Below are positions 57,216-64,000 of a stretch of DNA of 64,000 bases, piece after piece; the first letter of the stretch is position 1; each line of letters opens with the position of its first letter. Source of the DNA: RGIG7213 sp045124505 (GTDB lineage Bacteria > Bacillota > Clostridia > Oscillospirales > CAG-272); NCBI GenBank assembly GCA_045124505.1, contig JBGVLZ010000086.1:90702-154701 (forward strand), read 5' to 3'. The translations under genes were made by a program, and so were the position numbers. The notes below the pieces were generated by a model. It had not been told where the DNA came from. It ran no database searches and saw nothing but the letters and a program-made list of their open reading frames with translations.

Positions 57216-58430
57216 TTACGGATTGTAATAGCCGTAAATAAACTTATTTATGGCTTCTCTGTTTTCACGTATGTTTATTTTAACAACGCTCATACTGCCT
57301 GTATAACCCGGCGGCTTTGCGTAACCGTATTCCCACGTACCGTTAAACGGCATCGCCGCAGCATCCATTTTGACACCGCCTGCCGAAAAGACATCCGTAA
57401 TGACCTCAAGACATGAGGACATCGGAATATTCATCTTAAGATACTTTGATATTACATTCGCCGTATCCATGCATTTTGTAAGACCGAGCGAAAACGCCTT
57501 TTGATATATTGCAGTAATTACATCTCTTTGTCTTCTTGTTCTTTCAAAGTCAGCACCGGAAAGGCTTCTGTTTCTGCAATGCGACAGTGCCTGCTGACCG
57601 TTAAGATGATTTACACCAGGGGTGAATTTATAGCCCATGCGCTTATAATAATCCACCTCTGTTTTTGTGAGCGTTACATCGATCCCGCCAAGCTGATCGA
57701 CGACCTTTTCGACACCGCTGAAGTCCATTACAATGTAATGCTGAATATCAAGATCAAGTATCTCGTTGACAGTATTGATATACAGACCTATACCGCCGTA
57801 CGACATAGCATGACCGAGCTTATTGCTGTTGTGCCCTTCAATAGGCACATAGCAGTCACGCAAAAGCGAAATGATCTTCACATCATTTGTCTTTTTGTTG
57901 TATGACACTACCATTGCAGAGTCTGCCCTGCCGTAATAAGAATTCGCATCACGTCCGACCACGATGATATTTATAACATCCTGGGACTTTTGCTCCACCT
58001 TATATATCGGTATCTTGCCCTCATAATTCGTCGTTAAATGGTTATACACCGGAACTCTGTTAGGTCTGTTACTACCGCTTGAGCCGGAATTACCGGAGGA
58101 TGATGTCTCTCCATCCACGCCTTCTGTGACACCGCCGTGAATTTCATCCTCTTCAGCAAGTGTATCCGACGGATCTACAGTACCGTCAATTATACCTATC
58201 GGATTATCGATATCGGCAACATACGTTCCGGGATTATCAAGTATCTCAGGCGCATCGGGGTCCTGAAACTTATTGTAATAATTTACAAATACACTTACGA
58301 CAACAGCCAGAACAACAAGAATAAGCGCAATAAGCACCAAAAGAATTATTATCGCCGCACGTACGGCTTTCTTTTTCTTTTTGCCTGCTTTTACAGGCTC
58401 TGAAACATTTTCATCTATATTATTTTGCAT
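57216..58430 (-). CDS. LytR-CpsA-Psr family glycopolymer ligase
   Basis: LCP enzymes attach wall polymers or capsule from lipid carriers to peptidoglycan. The protein has a short cytoplasmic end with a KKKKK cluster, one membrane helix (about residues 24-50, IIILLVLIALILVVLAVVVS), a low-complexity Gly/Ser/Asp linker (SSSGNSGSSGSNRPNR), then the LCP domain from about 150: NIIVVGRDANSYYGRADSAM, RDCYVPIEGHNSNKLGHAMS and GADFERTRRQRDVI with the essential Arg residues. The start is uncertain: ATG at 58430 or in-frame TTG at 58439, both overlapping the NahK gene. It is the last gene of the 63202-57216 operon. Confidence 0.92.
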   Translation of the reverse strand: MQNNIDENVSEPVKAGKKKKKAVRAAIIILLVLIALILVVLAVVVSVFVNYYNKFQDPDAPEILDNPGTYVADIDNPIGIIDGTVDPSDTLAEEDEIHGGVTEGVDGETSSSGNSGSSGSNRPNRVPVYNHLTTNYEGKIPIYKVEQKSQDVINIIVVGRDANSYYGRADSAMVVSYNKKTNDVKIISLLRDCYVPIEGHNSNKLGHAMSYGGIGLYINTVNEILDLDIQHYIVMDFSGVEKVVDQLGGIDVTLTKTEVDYYKRMGYKFTPGVNHLNGQQALSHCRNRSLSGADFERTRRQRDVITAIYQKAFSLGLTKCMDTANVISKYLKMNIPMSSCLEVITDVFSAGGVKMDAAAMPFNGTWEYGYAKPPGYTGSMSVVKINIRENREAINKFIYGYYNP

Positions 58431-59505
58431 ATTTTCCAATTATAGCCTGTGTTTCGGGAATTTTTCTTATCATATCCTTTGCAAGTGCGATCTGACATCT
58501 TGCGCGGACAAGGATATGTTTTTCATAGTTACATTTAAAATATCTGCTTCCGTCAAGATAATCAGCCAAGAATCTCGATGCGAGCTCCAATGCCATAACT
58601 ATCGGTCCGAGATACAGCGTTTCAATTTCCGCTTTTGTAAGCGCACCTGCCACCTGAGAAACAAATCCGCCCGCAAATGCATCATATTTTTCAAGATCAA
58701 GACTGACGAGCGAAATGTCCGCCTCATCCTCTGCCGCTGTATTTGCCGCAAAACGGACAGCGTCGCCGAAGTCATATGCCGTAAGACCGGGCATTACCGT
58801 ATCCAGATCGATAACAGCAAGCGGAAGATCCGTATTGATATCAAAAAGGACGTTGTTACATTTTGTGTCATTATGCGTAACTCGAAGCGGAAGTGTTCCG
58901 TCATTCAGCTTTTTCACAAGTGAAGTAGCGAGGTCCTCGTTTGAAAACAAAAATTCAAGCTCATCTGCCACTTCCGACTTCAAAGAATACTCATCTTTCA
59001 GAACGGCATTTTTCAAAGCTTCATATCTCGCCGCTGTATTATGAAAGTCGGGAATTATTTCGTAAAGTGTTGATGCATCGAAATCAGCAAGCTGCATCTG
59101 AAATCTGCCGAACGCCATCCCTGCACGGTACAGCACCTTGGGATCGTCAAACACATCGTATGTAACGGAGTCAGAAATAAATTTATAAGAACGCATAAAA
59201 CGGTCTTCATCATCTATAAAATAGTTTGCTCCATCTGATGTTTTAAGAAAATCCAAAACGTTTCTTTCAGCATCGTCACCGAATTTTTTTGCCAGATGAG
59301 TCGTGACAGCGTCTATATTTTTCATTATATGATCGGGATTTTTAAATACAAATTTATTTATATCCTGAACAATATAATCATTTTTTACTCCGTTATCCTC
59401 AAATGTAACCTTGTAAGTTTTATTGATATTTCCGGTTTTTATCGTAAGGCAGTCTGTCATCGTACCTTTGATACCGAAAATTTCACATATTTTTTCAATC
59501 TTCAT
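58420..59505 (-). CDS. N-acetylhexosamine 1-kinase-like phosphotransferase (NahK-like)
   Basis: APH-fold kinase of 361 aa. It aligns well from memory with bifidobacterial NahK (359 aa), including SDGANYFIDDEDRFMRSYKF, LADFDASTLYEIIPDFHNT, LRVTHNDTKCNNVLFDIN, IDLDTVMPGLTAYDFGDAVR and SRFLADYLDG. HND is the catalytic loop and DLD the metal site. NahK phosphorylates GalNAc or GlcNAc at C1. Here it could feed salvaged amino sugars into UDP-sugar pools for the glycan cluster. AGGAAAAAT precedes the ATG. Its start overlaps the phosphatase gene. Confidence 0.85.
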   Translation of the reverse strand: MKIEKICEIFGIKGTMTDCLTIKTGNINKTYKVTFEDNGVKNDYIVQDINKFVFKNPDHIMKNIDAVTTHLAKKFGDDAERNVLDFLKTSDGANYFIDDEDRFMRSYKFISDSVTYDVFDDPKVLYRAGMAFGRFQMQLADFDASTLYEIIPDFHNTAARYEALKNAVLKDEYSLKSEVADELEFLFSNEDLATSLVKKLNDGTLPLRVTHNDTKCNNVLFDINTDLPLAVIDLDTVMPGLTAYDFGDAVRFAANTAAEDEADISLVSLDLEKYDAFAGGFVSQVAGALTKAEIETLYLGPIVMALELASRFLADYLDGSRYFKCNYEKHILVRARCQIALAKDMIRKIPETQAIIGKYAK

Positions 59506-60256
59506 TTTTTATTTTTCCTATCGCATTTTTGCCGAATATACATTGAGCGACATACTCGCTTGTGTGCAGCACATTTTCGGCAAATTTATTTCCTAAAGGT
59601 ACAGAATCTATTTTTTTCAGCGCTTTATCGAAATTCGGCGCCCTTCTTGACATGTCATGTGTATCGCTTCCGATAACAAATCCACGCCAATCCTCATAAT
59701 ATTTCGAGATGCTGAAGCGTTTTTTCAAATTCAAAATCGAATCATTGTTGATCTGGAATATGAAATCCTCAAATTCAAAAAGCTGTTGAAGATCCTTTTC
59801 CTTGTATCTCGTCATCAATCTGTCAACATGCGCTACCATCGGGACTATATTCTGCTCAAAAGCAATATGCTCTATCTCATCCATCATCCAATACTGAAGC
59901 TTATCAATAGGAAATTCAACCATCATAACATTGGAATTTCCCATACACAACGGTGAAAGGTCAACATCGGAAAGTCCGTGAGACATGTGGACCTCAGCAC
60001 CCAAAGACAAGAGCGGCGATCTGCTCTCGTCACAGGCTTCCTTGAGTATCCTGTACGATTCTTCTCGCCGCTTAATAAATTCTTCAATCGGTTCCTTTGT
60101 CTTGTAATAGTGAGGTGTGAGCACACAGCAATCAACACCCTGCTTGTGCAAACGCTCAAGCATCTTAACGCTCAGATCAACCCTTCGGGAGCCGTCGTCA
60201 ATTTTCGGGAGAATATGCGTATGGAAGTCTACCAACACTCTCTCACTGTGTTTCAT
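59495..60256 (-). CDS. PHP-type tyrosine-protein phosphatase (CpsB/YwqE)
   Basis: Manganese-dependent phosphatase that reverses BY-kinase autophosphorylation. VDFHTHILPKIDDGSRRVDL holds the first metal site (HxH). CVLTPHYYKTKEP, LLSLGAEVHMS, MVAHVDRLMT and FVIGSDTHDMSRR supply later metal ligands. I chose the ATG at 60256, nearest to the domain; ATG at 60265 is equally possible. The start overlaps the kinase gene, forming the usual CpsC-CpsD-CpsB set in an unusual order (C, D, B). Confidence 0.92.
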   Translation of the reverse strand: MKHSERVLVDFHTHILPKIDDGSRRVDLSVKMLERLHKQGVDCCVLTPHYYKTKEPIEEFIKRREESYRILKEACDESRSPLLSLGAEVHMSHGLSDVDLSPLCMGNSNVMMVEFPIDKLQYWMMDEIEHIAFEQNIVPMVAHVDRLMTRYKEKDLQQLFEFEDFIFQINNDSILNLKKRFSISKYYEDWRGFVIGSDTHDMSRRAPNFDKALKKIDSVPLGNKFAENVLHTSEYVAQCIFGKNAIGKIKNED

Positions 60257-60971
60257 GGTCGACATATGAATAATAATGCTTGTAATATCTGCGGGACAGC
60301 GGACCCTTACGTTCCTTAACGTCATTGATAACAACGCCGAGTATATTGCCGTCTATGTTGCGTATATTTTCTGCCGCAAGCTCAAGATCCTTGTACTGTG
60401 ACACTTTATATCTTACAACGAATACAACGCCCTGAACCGCACGCACAACGAGCTGACAGTCAGAAACTATATTTACAGGAGGTGTGTCGATTATAATATA
60501 ATCGAACTGCTCTGCAAGCTCATCTATCGTCTGTTCGTATATAGGCATACTCAAAAGTTCTGAAGGGTTCGGAGGAATAGGACCGGATGTGATAAGCGAA
60601 AGATTGGGCTTAACATCGCGTTTGATCGCAGTTTCCACAGAGGTCTGCTTACTCAAAACCTTTGAAAGTCCTTCTTCATTCGTAACACGGAAAAGCTTGT
60701 GTATCGTAGGCTTACGCAAATCCGCATCGATAAGAAGCACGGAATTACCCGTCTGCGCAATCGTTACCGCAAGATTGGAAGATGTTGTGGATTTACCGTC
60801 TGACGGAGTAGGTGAAGAGATCGCAATTACTTTTCTTTCAGCACCTGCAAGTGCATATATGAGATTTGTTCTTATAGTCTTATATGATTCTTTTACAAGT
60901 GAAGAATTATCCTTCTTATACCCATATCCGTAACCATAACCGTATGAATAACCGTTTTTTTTCTTACGCAT
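60243..60971 (-). CDS. Tyrosine-protein kinase of capsule assembly, copy B, with N-terminal YG repeat
   Basis: BY-kinase of 242 aa. Walker A SPTPSDGKSTTSSNLA, Walker A' LLIDADLRKPTIH and Walker B YIIIDTPPVN are canonical, and KESYKTIRTNLIYAL is the N-terminal block contacting the next subunit. The C-terminus carries a Tyr cluster (RRYYKHYYSYVDHETQ). In addition the N-terminus has a Tyr/Gly repeat (YSYGYGYGYGYKK, residues 8-20), which I do not know from other members. It follows its Wzz-like activator and overlaps the phosphatase gene. A shorter paralogue is at 36016-36708. Confidence 0.93.
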   Translation of the reverse strand: MRKKKNGYSYGYGYGYGYKKDNSSLVKESYKTIRTNLIYALAGAERKVIAISSPTPSDGKSTTSSNLAVTIAQTGNSVLLIDADLRKPTIHKLFRVTNEEGLSKVLSKQTSVETAIKRDVKPNLSLITSGPIPPNPSELLSMPIYEQTIDELAEQFDYIIIDTPPVNIVSDCQLVVRAVQGVVFVVRYKVSQYKDLELAAENIRNIDGNILGVVINDVKERKGPLSRRYYKHYYSYVDHETQ

Positions 60972-60977
60972 CTGTCA

Positions 60978-61712
60978 TCATTCTCCGCTTTCTTTTTTTG
61001 CAACATTTGAGGCTACAACCTTTTTGTTGCTCTTGGATTTCTTATCAAATGAAGGAACTTCGCCAAGGACCGGCATACCGAGTCTGTCCTTTACATCGTC
61101 TGCACTCTTAATTGAGTTATCGAAAATATAGAACAGGAAAAGTGCGGCACAGTACACCAAAAATCCAAGTGCAAGACCTGTTATGGCGAACTGAACATTA
61201 TCAGGATAGGAGCGTGCAAGCGGCTTTGTAGGCTCTGAAAAGAGCTTAACGTGACCCGCTTCCGCAACTTCCTGCAGAACCGCAGGTGCGGCATCGGAAA
61301 ATTTCTTACATATTTCATAAGAAAGATTTTTATCGATCGTCGTTACAGATATCTTCATTATTTCCGTGTCCTGAACCGAGGACAGCGAGATACAGCCACG
61401 AAGCTGAGACGTTGTCATTTTTACAGGCAGCGACTCTCCAAGCTCTCTGAGAAAGTCTTCGCCCTGAAGCAAGATAGCACTGTACGTATCAAGCAATCGT
61501 CTTGAAGAGGTAAGGATGGAGGCTGATGTTCGTCCTTCCTCGTCCAATTGAGCGATGATATACATCTTAGCTGTGGAAGTATAAAGCGGCTCAACAAATG
61601 CCTTTGAATAAACGTATCCGCCGACACCTGCCAGAATGGACACTATAAGTATCCATACAATATGCTGTTTATAAAGATTAAAAAGTGAGTTTAAATCAAT
61701 TTGTTTTTTCAT
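60978..61712 (-). CDS. Wzz/CpsC-type chain-length regulator, copy B
   Basis: Membrane activator of BY-kinase B. From MKKQIDLNSLFNLYKQHIVW the first helix spans about residues 18-38 (ILIVSILAGVGGYVYSKAF) and the second about 175-200 (FAITGLALGFLVYCAALFLF). The loop between them is extracellular. The cytoplasmic tail with DDVKDRLGMPVLGEVPSFDK binds the kinase. The start is ambiguous: ATG at 61712, or TTG at 61736 which has a better-placed AAAGG. Stop overlaps the kinase ribosome site. Confidence 0.9.
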   Translation of the reverse strand: MKKQIDLNSLFNLYKQHIVWILIVSILAGVGGYVYSKAFVEPLYTSTAKMYIIAQLDEEGRTSASILTSSRRLLDTYSAILLQGEDFLRELGESLPVKMTTSQLRGCISLSSVQDTEIMKISVTTIDKNLSYEICKKFSDAAPAVLQEVAEAGHVKLFSEPTKPLARSYPDNVQFAITGLALGFLVYCAALFLFYIFDNSIKSADDVKDRLGMPVLGEVPSFDKKSKSNKKVVASNVAKKESGE

Positions 61713-61736
61713 TTCATCTGCTTTGCAAAGATGCAA

Positions 61737-62021
61737 TTATCCTTTCTGCTTCATTTCTATTAAATTTGCAGCGTTCGCCTTTTCTACAAAAGTCTGTGCA
61801 TCCTTACGTGCAACCTCTTCATCTATCTCATATTCATCGAGAATGGCGTTTACAAGCTCCTCAAACTCAATGCCTTCGGAGACCGTTTCCCACAAAAATT
61901 TGCCTGTTTTGTTCAATTTAATGATTCCGTTAAACTTCTGCGCCTCTGCGCCAACGGGGACAACAATGTACGTCTGACCGATCTCTCTCAAAAGAAAACC
62001 GGGTTTTGTCTTTATAAACAT
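61737..62021 (-). CDS. PqqD-like (RRE-fold) protein
   Basis: A 94-aa protein of the PqqD/RiPP-recognition-element type: FIKTKPGFLLREIGQTYIVV, NGIIKLNKTGKFLWETVSEG and VARKDAQTFVEKANAANLIE, i.e. a beta-hairpin wing followed by helices. PqqD-like domains bind leader peptides of ribosomally made peptides, and in some loci work beside HPr-kinase-like enzymes. Here it sits between the kinase-like gene and wzz, in a capsule-regulation operon. AAAGAGAG lies before the ATG. Its peptide partner, if any, is not obvious. Confidence 0.85.
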   Translation of the reverse strand: MFIKTKPGFLLREIGQTYIVVPVGAEAQKFNGIIKLNKTGKFLWETVSEGIEFEELVNAILDEYEIDEEVARKDAQTFVEKANAANLIEMKQKG

Positions 62022-62043
62022 AATACTCTCTTTCTGAATTTAT

Positions 62044-62739
62044 TTATTTCATTCCGTTATATGAAACCTCAACAGCTTCATGCGATATATTGCAGTACAG
62101 ATCGTAAAACTTTACGTTCTGCATAAATCTGTCTAGTTCATTGAAGAACTTTATTGAATATTCTTCATCAAACGGACGGTAAGCCTGATTAAGAAGCGGC
62201 ACCAAGGCATCGCTTGCCGCTTTAGGTTTTATAGAATTTTTTTCGCCTCTGTGCAAGAAGCACACGCCTTTTATAGGGGCAGACGTATTTCGGTTGATTC
62301 CGTCTTTGCCGCACCACGGTGTGCCGTAAACACGGTACTGACCGTCTACAAAGCGCACGATGGGCTTGTCATCGTTTATAATAAATGCACGGTCGCCAAA
62401 ATGCTCAAGCCACAGAGATGTGTGGGTAGATTTCCCCGTACCGCTCACCGCAGTGAACAAATATGCTTCACCGTCAAGAACTATAGCCGAGGAATGGAAA
62501 ACAAATGCATCATAGTCCAAAATCTTCGTGCATATTTTTCTGTATATTGCAGTATATACAAGACTCTCAGCGGAAGCATCTTTGAAAATTTCCTTTTCAC
62601 GTCTGAGATCCTCACGTGTCAGCTCAACCTTTATATCGGGATCACCGTCTGTGACCATATACGGTTCCGCGAGCTTGGTAAGCGACTGTATATACGGCTC
62701 GAACTCTATGATAAGATCGGCAATTTTATATTTCGGCAT
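62044..62739 (-). CDS. HPr-kinase-like P-loop protein
   Basis: A 231-aa protein with the C-terminal HprK fold but lacking the HprK N-terminal domain. FHSSAIVLDGEAYLFTAVSG runs into the P-loop SGTGKSTH (99-106), then AFIINDDKPIVRFVDGQYRV, where the Asp pair matches the HprK metal/catalytic region, and GTPWCGKDGINRN. It therefore is probably a kinase, but not the carbon-catabolite HprK/P. Relatives accompany PqqD-like and nucleotidyltransferase proteins in peptide and glycan loci; one phosphorylates a lasso peptide. It lies between the lipoprotein gene and the PqqD-like gene. Confidence 0.8.
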   Translation of the reverse strand: MPKYKIADLIIEFEPYIQSLTKLAEPYMVTDGDPDIKVELTREDLRREKEIFKDASAESLVYTAIYRKICTKILDYDAFVFHSSAIVLDGEAYLFTAVSGTGKSTHTSLWLEHFGDRAFIINDDKPIVRFVDGQYRVYGTPWCGKDGINRNTSAPIKGVCFLHRGEKNSIKPKAASDALVPLLNQAYRPFDEEYSIKFFNELDRFMQNVKFYDLYCNISHEAVEVSYNGMK

Positions 62740-62743
62740 CTAC

Positions 62744-63202
62744 TCAGTTTACGGCTTTTGTGACAGGGTTAAGGGGTCTGTAACCGCTATGGTCAAACTC
62801 ATCACTCGGCCAATTGTGTATTCCGTCATATGCTCCGATAACATGTGCTGTTGTTTCCGCAACAGCATCTGTTACATTATCATTTTTTTTTGTTTCTTCA
62901 TCAGATGCGTTTGTTCCGTCTGTTGCATCTGTTCCGAGTTCAGTTTCATCATTTTCAGAAACGGGAGTTGTAAAAAGTCCTGCATCAATGATATTATCAT
63001 TCGAATCTACTTCTATGTGGCCTGTTTCTTCTATCAATCCGCTTTCTTCGGGATAAAGTGTCCATATATCTCCTGTATATTCGGGGAACATTGTCTCAGA
63101 ATCATCACCGCCGCAAGAAACTATACTTGCAGTACAAACAAGCAACAATGCAAGTGACAAAACGACTGTTATAATATTTTTGTTAGTGCTTCTGTGTTTC
63201 AT
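62744..63202 (-). CDS. Predicted lipoprotein heading the capsule-regulation operon
   Basis: A 152-aa protein with a lipoprotein signal: basic start, hydrophobic run (IITVVLSLALLLVCTA) and lipobox SIVSC, Cys30. The mature part is low in complexity and rich in Asp, Glu, Thr and Asn (DETELGTDATDGTNASDEET), so it is likely disordered and highly acidic. The end (DGIHNWPSDEFDHSGYRPLN) looks more ordered. I know no family for it. It is followed after 4 bases by the HprK-like kinase, so its many Ser/Thr or its end could be a substrate; that is speculation. AAGGAG lies 10 bases before the ATG. Confidence 0.7.
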   Translation of the reverse strand: MKHRSTNKNIITVVLSLALLLVCTASIVSCGGDDSETMFPEYTGDIWTLYPEESGLIEETGHIEVDSNDNIIDAGLFTTPVSENDETELGTDATDGTNASDEETKKNDNVTDAVAETTAHVIGAYDGIHNWPSDEFDHSGYRPLNPVTKAVN

Positions 63203-63235
63203 TCGCTATTACTCCTTATGGTATTACTACGCAAT

Positions 63236-63264
63236 ATTATAATAAATAATAATGAAAATGTCAA
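63236..63264 (-). promoter_or_regulatory. Promoter of the capsule-regulation operon
   Basis: On the minus strand TTGACA (63259-63264) and TATAAT (63236-63241), spacer exactly 17, 34 bases ahead of the lipoprotein ATG. It should drive the eight genes down to 57216. Confidence 0.8.
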
Positions 63265-63506
63265 TATAAAACGAAAATTATTATTACTTTTTTAACCTTA
63301 AAGTCAATACATTTTTTTAATTTTCAACATTTTGGAAAATAAAAAATTTATATTAGAATAATATTATGATATAACTTCTAAAAACACTCATCGTAAATTT
63401 ATAATTATTCCGAATTTCATTTTTAACAAACGCTTTTTATTAAGATTTACATACACAATCTATATATACATCAATATGCGCCATCTTTGATATTCGAGAG
63501 CAACTA

Positions 63507-63544
63507 AAACCCGAGATTCATCAAATTATGAATCCCGGGTTTTA
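63507..63544. terminator. Terminator downstream of the dockerin-protein gene
   Basis: Inverted repeat AAAACCCG-GATTCAT / ATGAATC-CGGGTTTT with one mismatch and a 6-base loop, about 40 bases beyond the stop at 63583. Confidence 0.75.
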
Positions 63545-63582
63545 TTTTCAAATAAATTTAATGGTTTTCTTCAAAAAGAGTA

Positions 63583-64000
63583 TCAGAAACCGTTCTTAAC
63601 AACCATCTTTGCCTTGGTAGCATCTGCACCCAAGATTCTGCCATTACCGTCAAAGTCTGCAACAGCACATTCAAAAGGTGTACGAACTCTATCCTTAACC
63701 CATGTCTTTATCTTTGTAACGTCTGCACCCATGATACGGCCGTTTCCGTCAGCGTCACCAACCATAACGATTGAGTATGTCTTATTTACTGTACCATCAG
63801 CATTAAGAAGCTGTACTGAGTATTCATATGTCAGTCTTGTTACATTTGTAACAACTGCGCCTGTCTTATCAATTACTCTGTAGAAATCAGCATCTGTAGC
63901 AATGTTAGATACAAATGTTTCAAGGCTTTCACCTCTTACAGTAGCCATTCTGACAAGAATCATACCCTGTGCCTCATCAACAGTATACTTGCTGCCGGAT
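63583..64000 (-). CDS. C-terminal part of a dockerin-type protein (cut by window edge)
   Basis: The frame is open to position 64000, so only the last 139 residues are visible. They begin with a beta-rich segment (SGSKYTVDEAQGMILVRMAT and YEYSVQLLNADGTVNKTYSI) and end with a type I dockerin-like pair: GDADGNGRIMGADVTKIKTW and ADFDGNGRILGADATKAKM. Each copy has the calcium loop DxDGNGxxxxxD followed by a helix. Dockerins join enzymes or adhesins to cohesin scaffolds; no cohesin is seen here, so a cellulosome is not implied. A Met at 63963 is unlikely to be the true start because the frame continues upstream. Confidence 0.8.
   Translation of the reverse strand, partial: SGSKYTVDEAQGMILVRMATVRGESLETFVSNIATDADFYRVIDKTGAVVTNVTRLTYEYSVQLLNADGTVNKTYSIVMVGDADGNGRIMGADVTKIKTWVKDRVRTPFECAVADFDGNGRILGADATKAKMVVKNGF

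Larger units (their letters stand above)
63203..63582. other. AT-rich intergenic region
   Basis: A 380-base gap. It holds the promoter of the capsule-regulation operon (63236-63264), a possible second upstream -35 (TTGACT near 63300), and the terminator of the dockerin gene at 63507-63544. No small ORF with a ribosome site is seen. Confidence 0.6.

Noticed and set aside
62044..62739. HPr kinase/phosphorylase of carbon catabolite repression
   Set aside because: The protein lacks the N-terminal HprK domain and stands next to a PqqD-like gene in a capsule operon; only the P-loop fold is shared.
63583..63963. Complete 126-aa dockerin protein starting at 63963
   Set aside because: The frame stays open to 64000 and no ribosome site precedes the Met, so this is the end of a larger protein.

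Overview
The window looks like chromosomal DNA of a low-GC, Gram-positive anaerobe of class Clostridia, probably an Oscillospirales/Ruminococcaceae-type gut bacterium. This is inferred from gene content: acetate kinase beside a TmcAL-type tRNA enzyme, a CarD-family regulator, VanZ-like and LytR-CpsA-Psr proteins, NPxTG-type sorting signals, a dockerin-bearing protein at the right edge, strong AAGGAGG-type ribosome binding sites and many TTGACA-N17-TATAAT promoters. I saw no phage, insertion sequence, tRNA, rRNA or CRISPR array.

Layout. 1-8.9 kb: a CCA-adding enzyme cut by the left edge, a NatAB-like ABC exporter behind an operator-covered promoter, an XRE regulator flanked by two tiny hydrophobic peptide genes (26 and 30 aa), then a minus-strand run of nagZ, a membrane nucleotide-sugar 4,6-dehydratase, a VanZ-like protein and a PIG-L deacetylase. 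9-14.6 kb (+): mnmE-tyrA-aroB-aroA-aroC. 14.6-26.3 kb (+): a complete arginine operon, argG-C-J-B-D-F-carA-carB, ending in a strong terminator. 26.5-31.9 kb: PH-domain protein, lipoprotein, ackA, tmcAL, carD, coaD.

31.9-63.2 kb (mostly minus) is one large surface-glycan region. It has two polysaccharide co-polymerase/BY-kinase pairs, a PHP phosphatase, an LCP ligase, an N-acetylhexosamine kinase, a DegT aminotransferase, an ABC-2 polysaccharide exporter (Wzm/Wzt), a Wzy-like polymerase, ten glycosyltransferases and a pyruvyltransferase. Woven into it are a PqqD-like protein, an HPr-kinase-like P-loop protein, a family-5 nucleotidyltransferase and two anchor-less S24/S26 peptidase-like proteins, a set better known from peptide-modification loci. 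Two secreted proteins (a papain-like protein with lectin-like and DNRLRE-like regions, and a sortase-signal protein) sit inside the region behind an 11-codon leader ORF.

Most unusual points: (1) CarB is fused in frame to a complete diaminopimelate epimerase (DapF) with both catalytic cysteines; (2) the adjacent CarA lacks all three glutaminase catalytic residues, implying an ammonia-dependent or unusually fed synthetase; (3) the HprK-like/PqqD/nucleotidyltransferase/S26 set in a capsule-type locus; (4) the XRE regulator with divergent and downstream micro-peptides; (5) three intergenic copies of a multi-hairpin element whose stems covary; (6) a DD-carboxypeptidase-like protein that has lost all three active-site motifs.
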